NCBI GenBank assembly: GCA_043811105.1
Contig: JBDRNK010000078.1
Location: forward strand, 1 to 6,275
DNA: 6,275 bases
Origin: CAZDDW01 sp043811105
GTDB lineage: Bacteria; Patescibacteriota; Patescibacteriia; UBA9934; CAZDDW01
Direction: 5' to 3'
In this document: positions 1 to 4,900 of the stretch, piece by piece
How the letters are laid out: each line of letters starts with the position of its first letter
How positions within the stretch are numbered: the stretch's first letter is position 1
The notes under the pieces: model-generated
Database searches by the model: none
What the model was told of the DNA's origin: nothing
The model's input: the letters and a program-made list of their open reading frames with translations, nothing else
Program-made: the position numbers and the translations under genes

Positions 1-1
1 T

Positions 2-346
2 CGAAATGACATCCTTACGGATGTCTTTCCCAAACACTGCATCAAGGACAATCAGATCGCCATTCGTGTTTCTGCTCATCCAATCGCTCGTGAATTATCA
101 AAACAACTAGGCCGTCCGATCACAGCAACCTCAGCCAACCGATCAGGTCAGCCAGACTGTTATTCAGTCCGAGCGGTTAGGTCTCAGTACAAGAACCAGA
201 AACTTCAACCTGATTATTTTCTGGATGTTGGAGCCTTACCAAAACGAAAACCCTCAACCTTGATTCAGATCAAAGATAATAAAATAAAAGTCTTAAGACC
301 CGGCAGTATATGTTTGCCAAAAAATCCTTTGGACAACATTGGTTAA
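2..346 (+). CDS. tsaC: Threonylcarbamoyl-AMP synthase, TsaC/Sua5/YrdC family (3' part only)
   Basis: The gene enters from the left edge, so its start is not visible; 114 residues and a TAA remain. The family makes L-threonylcarbamoyl-AMP from threonine, bicarbonate and ATP, the first step of t6A formation at position 37 of ANN-decoding tRNAs in the cytoplasm. Visible signatures are the C-terminal half of the YrdC fold: RVSAHPIARELSKQLGRP, the near-invariant TSANRSG, a KRKPSTLI segment matching the family's PST[IVL] strand, and the closing LRPGSI. The protein ends about 12 residues after LRPGSI, so it is the short TsaC-like form without the extra Sua5 C-terminal domain. Its last 37 bases overlap the next gene in another frame, which indicates joint transcription with rsmA. 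The family is secure; the symbol (tsaC rather than sua5/ywlC) is a choice of name. Confidence 0.9.
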   Translation, partial: RNDILTDVFPKHCIKDNQIAIRVSAHPIARELSKQLGRPITATSANRSGQPDCYSVRAVRSQYKNQKLQPDYFLDVGALPKRKPSTLIQIKDNKIKVLRPGSICLPKNPLDNIG

Positions 347-1104
347 AGAGCCAAGCGATTGTTAACAAAATTGTTGAAGCTGCAGATCTGAAACCATCAG
401 ATTGTGTTCTTGAGATTGGTCCGGGAAAAGGGGTCTTGACCCAGGCTTTGTTAGCGAAAACAAAAAACGTGACTGCGGTGGAAGCTGATCGTGATTTGAT
501 TCCTGGTCTTCAAAAAAAGTTTGGTCAAGATTTAAATTTGATCGAAGGTGATGTAATTAAGATTGCTAATAAGGAACTGGTGGCAGCCGGCGATAAACGA
601 TACAAGCTGGTGGCTAATCTGCCTTATAACATAACCAGTGCTACACTTTCAAAGTTTTTAATTGAAGAACCACGTCCATCGTGTTTAGTGGTTATGGTTC
701 AGCGTGAAGTGGCAGATCGAATTACTGCCCAGCCAGGGGACATGGGTCTGCTTTCAGTGGTTTGTCAATTGCACGCTAAAATACAAAAAATTTGTCAAGT
801 TAAGCCAGGGTCTTTTTCTCCGCCACCTAAAGTGCAATCAACAGTTTTGCGTTTTGATCTAATTACACCAAGTAAAAATCGTTTACGTGAAGTTGAACTT
901 GAAGCAGTTATCCGCTTAGCCAAGGCAGGTTTTTCCAGTCGACGTAAACAATTACACCGGAATTTAGCTGATCAGCGAATCGTTTCTTCAGAAAAAACTA
1001 AGCAAGTTTTAGCCAAATTAAAGCTATCTGATACTGCTCGCGCTCAAGAACTGTCAATCGAAAACTGGCTGGCTTTTTATCGGGCAATTTCGAAACTAAA
1101 ATAA
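310..1104 (+). CDS. rsmA: 16S rRNA (adenine1518/1519-N6)-dimethyltransferase RsmA (KsgA)
   Basis: The 264-residue product is the usual length for RsmA/KsgA, which dimethylates two adjacent adenines in the helix 45 loop of 16S rRNA using S-adenosylmethionine, late in 30S assembly. Visible motifs in order are: the N-terminal KKSFGQHWL (residues 4-12, family form [FL]GQ[NH]FL), the SAM-binding loop LEIGPGKG (34-41), acidic E58 at the end of strand 2, EGD (79-81), the catalytic NLPYNIT (103-109), MVQREVADRI (129-138), and FSPPPKVQS (169-177). A basic C-terminal domain with SSRRKQLHRNL follows. The start at 310 is kept because the conserved FGQ motif begins at residue 7, leaving no room for a later start. 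The gene therefore overlaps the end of tsaC by 37 bases. No Shine-Dalgarno sequence precedes the ATG, consistent with translation coupled to the upstream gene. The motif reads W where F is usual (QHWL), probably harmless. Confidence 0.97.
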   Translation: MFAKKSFGQHWLKSQAIVNKIVEAADLKPSDCVLEIGPGKGVLTQALLAKTKNVTAVEADRDLIPGLQKKFGQDLNLIEGDVIKIANKELVAAGDKRYKLVANLPYNITSATLSKFLIEEPRPSCLVVMVQREVADRITAQPGDMGLLSVVCQLHAKIQKICQVKPGSFSPPPKVQSTVLRFDLITPSKNRLREVELEAVIRLAKAGFSSRRKQLHRNLADQRIVSSEKTKQVLAKLKLSDTARAQELSIENWLAFYRAISKLK

Positions 1105-1121
1105 GTTTAATAGTTATCCTC

Positions 1122-1150
1122 AAATAAGATGGCTGATGGCCATTTTTTTT
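1122..1150 (+). terminator. Rho-independent terminator after rsmA
   Basis: An inverted repeat ATGGC (1129-1133), 5-base loop, GCCAT (1139-1143) is followed directly by a run of eight T (1143-1150). The stem can extend by one G-U and two A-U pairs (1126-1128 with the first T residues). It lies 18 bases past the rsmA stop and ends the tsaC-rsmA unit. The stem is short (5 strong pairs), so termination may be partial. An ATG at 1136 lies in the loop; it is in frame with the next gene but is unlikely to be its start. Confidence 0.75.
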
Positions 1151-1158
1151 GATATACT
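1150..1158 (+). promoter_or_regulatory. Candidate extended -10 promoter for the envelope gene pair
   Basis: TGATATACT fits the extended -10 form TGn-TATAAT with one mismatch (TATACT at 1153-1158). No good -35 hexamer lies 16-18 bases upstream; that region is the terminator hairpin. A start of transcription about 7 bases downstream would fall near 1165 and leave only about 7 untranslated bases before the ATG at 1172, so the message would be almost leaderless. The position right after a terminator and right before a new functional unit supports it, but AT-rich sequence produces such matches by chance. Confidence 0.4.
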
Positions 1159-1171
1159 GCTAGGGTATATT

Positions 1172-1840
1172 ATGGTAGCTAACCCTTCCTCGAACAAGCA
1201 TAAGGGATCAGCCTTCTCTTTAGAGAGAAAGGTTGCTATTTTGCTTGTTCTTTTGTTAGGAGTCGGTGGGGTTGTTTTAGGTGTTCGCTTTATGGGCACA
1301 CATCTTGAACAACCACTTTACGATATTTTGTATTATTCAGGACCGCTAGGAGATTACAGTTCACTTGAAGAACAGGAACGCCGGTTACACGAAGAACAAA
1401 AAGTTTCTGATACGGACGAGGATGGTTTGACTGATTACGATGAACTATATGTTTACAAGACTAGTCCTTATTTGGCTGACTCTGATTCAGACGGAATTAA
1501 CGATAAAACTGAAGTGATAACCGGTGATGATCCAAGTTGTCCAAGCGGACGGGATTGCGGTTACTACTTTGCTTCTGATGATGATGTACTAGATGAAAGT
1601 GACACAATTCCAGTCGTTACATCTCCAATAGGCGCTTCTGTTGGAGTTGATTCAATTGAAGATGTGGCTGGTATTCTTGAGGGTATGTCAGCTGAAGAGA
1701 TCCGTCAGATTTTAATTGAGTCCGGAATGGATGAAGCAATGATCGGTGCGGTTGATGACGAAACTTTGGTTCAATTATTTAATGAGGCGATTGCTGATTT
1801 TCAGGAATCAGAAGAAGCCGAAACTGTGATTCAAGAATAA
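1172..1840 (+). CDS. Membrane-anchored protein with thrombospondin type 3 calcium loops
   Basis: The product is 222 residues and of unknown function. The N-terminus is short and basic, followed by one hydrophobic helix (about 21-38, VAILLVLLLGVGGVVLGV) that is probably an uncleaved anchor with the rest outside. An E/Q-rich, likely helical stretch (63-77) leads into two thrombospondin type 3/EF-hand-like loops: DTDEDGLTDYDE (80-91) and DSDSDGINDKTE (103-114), with Asp spacing D-x-D-x-D-G-x-x-D typical of calcium binding. Two cysteines follow (123 and 129). The C-terminus (about 170-213) looks helical, with SAEEIRQILIESGMDE and DDETLVQLFNEAI, possibly a small helical domain. The frame is open from ATG 1136, but that codon lies in the terminator loop and adds MAIFFDILLGYI ahead of a normal basic N-terminus, so 1172 is preferred. 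The stop is doubled (TAATAA). It sits 6 bases upstream of the giant secreted protein, which suggests co-expression and a shared envelope role. Confidence 0.8.
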   Translation: MVANPSSNKHKGSAFSLERKVAILLVLLLGVGGVVLGVRFMGTHLEQPLYDILYYSGPLGDYSSLEEQERRLHEEQKVSDTDEDGLTDYDELYVYKTSPYLADSDSDGINDKTEVITGDDPSCPSGRDCGYYFASDDDVLDESDTIPVVTSPIGASVGVDSIEDVAGILEGMSAEEIRQILIESGMDEAMIGAVDDETLVQLFNEAIADFQESEEAETVIQE

Positions 1841-1846
1841 TAAGTT

Positions 1847-1948
1847 ATGAGGAGATTTATTAACAAATACAAAAAATGGCTAATCACTCCTGTGTTAGTT
1901 TGTTTTGTTTTTGTTGGTTTGTTTTCTCAGGTGTCAAGTGTGTCAGCC
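1847..1948 (+). other. Sec signal peptide of the giant protein
   Basis: Residues 1-34 have a basic n-region (RR at 2-3, K7, K9, K10), a hydrophobic core (about 11-26) and a polar end closing with V-S-A at 32-34. This gives a classical signal peptidase I site before Y35. There is no lipobox: C19 is inside the hydrophobic core and lacks the L-x-[AG]-C context, so lipoprotein export is unlikely. It also supports ATG 1847 as the true start. Confidence 0.85.
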
Positions 1949-4900
1949 TACTCTTTCGCTCCAATCCAGAATGATTTTTCTCTCCCTTCTACCCTTGGTC
2001 TAATTGACCCGCTAGATTATATGGAAATCAGTGTTGAGGCAGCCCCAGTGGGGCTCCCGGTTTCTGATAGTCCGGCAAACGTGGCCCAATCACTTAAGGA
2101 CACAAAGAATAATTTAATTAAGAAGCCTTTAGGGATTATTGTGGGTGGAATCATGCTTGATCTTTTAAGTTTCTTTTTAAATCGTGTTGCTTATGATACG
2201 GCCACTTGGATCGCCAATACCGGAAGCGGAGAATCAGCTTTTAAAGAAACAAATCTTGGTGATTATATGAAGAATTTAGGGCTTGATGTGGCTGGCGACG
2301 CTGTTGGTGCTTTAAGTGAAATTTTGAATGAAACAACTGAAATGGAGTTTAACATTTGTGATCCTGGTGATCCGTTTTTCAGAGCGGCAATTCAGCTAGG
2401 AATTCGGCAAAAATATCAACGACCAAAGCCACGCTGTGAGTTTGATAATTTTACTAAAAATTGGTCTCAAGCTTTTAGTTCTTTTAAAAAGATGGGAGAA
2501 AATCCAAGTGAATATGCTTTGGGTCAGATAAAGAACATGTTAAAACCGGGGCAGTCCGTACTTGATGCTTCAATTGGAATCAATGTCCGAGTTCAGGAAA
2601 AGGTTTTAGAAAAGAAGATGAGCGAGTTTACTGAGCAAATAGTGGCTAATGAGCGCGTTAATGCAGTAACGGATTTCATTACCGGTAATGTAAAAACACC
2701 ATCAACCATAATAAATGCCACTATTGAGCAAACCCTACTCAAGGATCCTGCAGGAAAAGTTCAGTCAGACTGGAAAGCAATCATGGATGAAGAAAATCTC
2801 AAGTTGACCCTGCTGACCAGTGCGGGCTCAATGTTTACTAATACTCTGCTTTCGAAATTATTGGATCGTATTTTTAAAGGACTAGTTAGTTTAAATATTG
2901 AGGATGAAGATTACTTTGACGTGGATTTACCTTCGGTTTCCGGATATGACACTTATGAAGCAACACAGAAAGCTAATCAAGATTTGTTAACCGTGGAGTT
3001 TTCGGCAATTGCTAGCTATAACCCAGTCGGTGAATTATTATCATGTCCAGGTCCGGCTTCAAGAGGACTATTTAATTGTGCCATGGATCCTGATATGGCT
3101 TTGGCAATAAGCCGTGGTGAAAGTGGTGAAACTATAACCGTTGAAACATCGCTTGATGAAGGGTTACTTCATGGCTCTTGGCAACTGATTCCGGCTGATG
3201 ATTATTCTAATAATCAAAATTCAGGATGTTATTCCTATGCATACTGTTATTCCAATTTGGTTAAATTGCGTAAGTACAGAATCATTCCAGTTGGTTGGGA
3301 AATGGCTGCAAATTCCCCTTATAATTCCAGTTCTGATCCAGTAACTTTGCAAGAAGTGGTTGATGGTTTTGATGATTGTAGTCCTGATGGCGAGCTAAAC
3401 GCTAATCATCCTTGGTGTCATTTGATTGATCCGAACTGGGTTTTAACTGTTCCTGATACTCAGTGTGCAGCAGCAGCTCCAGGAGAAGGTTTGGTTAACT
3501 CTGTTTCTAGTATCCGCAACACTGACTGTGTAGACATTAAGAGCTGTATCAGCGAAGATGATGATGGAAACTGTGATGGCGGTTATGCCTATTGTACTCG
3601 CGAAGAAAATATTTGGCGTTTTCATGGTGATGATTGTCCAGAGGAATACGCCACCTGTTTAAGTTTTGATAATATTGATACTGGTGAGAATGACAATTGG
3701 TTATTAAACACAGTTGATTTTGATTCTTGTACCGCTGATAATGCCGGTTGTCTTTGGTATCGCACTCGTCAGTTCTTTGATGATCAGGGAACTTTGGATG
3801 ATACTGATGACGCTTTTGCCTGGTTAGCTACCGGAGATGATTTTGTAACTGCAGATCGCGATGATGATGTTCAGTTTGTTGGTAGCACCATCGGATCCTA
3901 TGAATATAATACTGGCAATGACATTTTTAATTATAACCTTTACGCTTACCAGGATCGACGTTACTTTAATAATAATATTGAAGAGTGTTCTGTGGAATAC
4001 GCCGGATGTACTGAGTTGATCATTAAAGACGAAGAGACTTTGTTAAATGTGATTGCCAATGCCAGTTTTGAAGATGACACTGATGACGATGATTTGCCAG
4101 ACGTTTGGCAGGAGGTGAGCGCTGATAATTATCTGCAAGTTGATCAAGGCGCAACTTATGGAGTTGATCATATTTTAAGCAATACTGATTCACCTGACAT
4201 CTATCAAGAGAATATTGTCCTTTCACCTAGCCGATTCTATACCTTTAGTTTCTATGCCAGTGATACTGATGTTGGTACCGGTTCTGCGTCGGTTAATCTT
4301 GAATTGGTTGATGCTGATCCTGATCCGCAAGCTTTTAATTTGGGTCTAACAACAATTCTTGGCGATTGTTCTTTGTCCGGTACTCAAACATTGCAAACCG
4401 ATGTAACTGATCCCGGAGAAGACCCTGTTCGTTATGAATGTACTCTAACCACACCAAGCGTTACCACCTATGCCACAGTCAGGATTATATATACCGGTAC
4501 CAGTGGAGAATTGAGTTTTGACGCTTTTATGCTTGAAGAAGGTTCGGTTTTGCATGACTTTCAACAAGGTTACGGTGATGTAAATGATCTTGAATATGAT
4601 TATTTAAATATTCCACCAGCATATCTTGGCTGTAGTGGTTTGGCTTCCGATCCTGCTGAGTGTGACAATTATGCTCGAGTTTGTTCTGCTCAGGACGTTG
4701 GTTGTGAACTTTACACTCCGGCTGACGGTGATCCGTCAGTGCCGGCCGTGGTTAATACTCTTGATTTATGTCCAGCCTCTTGTGTTGGTTATGATACTTA
4801 TAAACAGGAAACCAGCCGTTATGACCAAGAAGAGTTTCCACTTTACTTTATTCCAAGCACAGCCGGCACTTGTGAAAGTTCTGACGTTGGTTGTGATGAA

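Noticed and set aside
1136..1171. Upstream in-frame ATG at 1136 as the start of the thrombospondin type 3 protein.
   Set aside because: It lies in the loop of the rsmA terminator and upstream of the likely promoter. Starting at 1172 gives a normal basic N-terminus ahead of the membrane helix.
1850..1855. AGGAGA as a Shine-Dalgarno sequence for a later start of the giant protein.
   Set aside because: It lies just after ATG 1847, and the only nearby downstream in-frame codon is ATT at 1859. Arg2-Arg3 encoded here fit the basic start of the signal peptide, so it is coding sequence.
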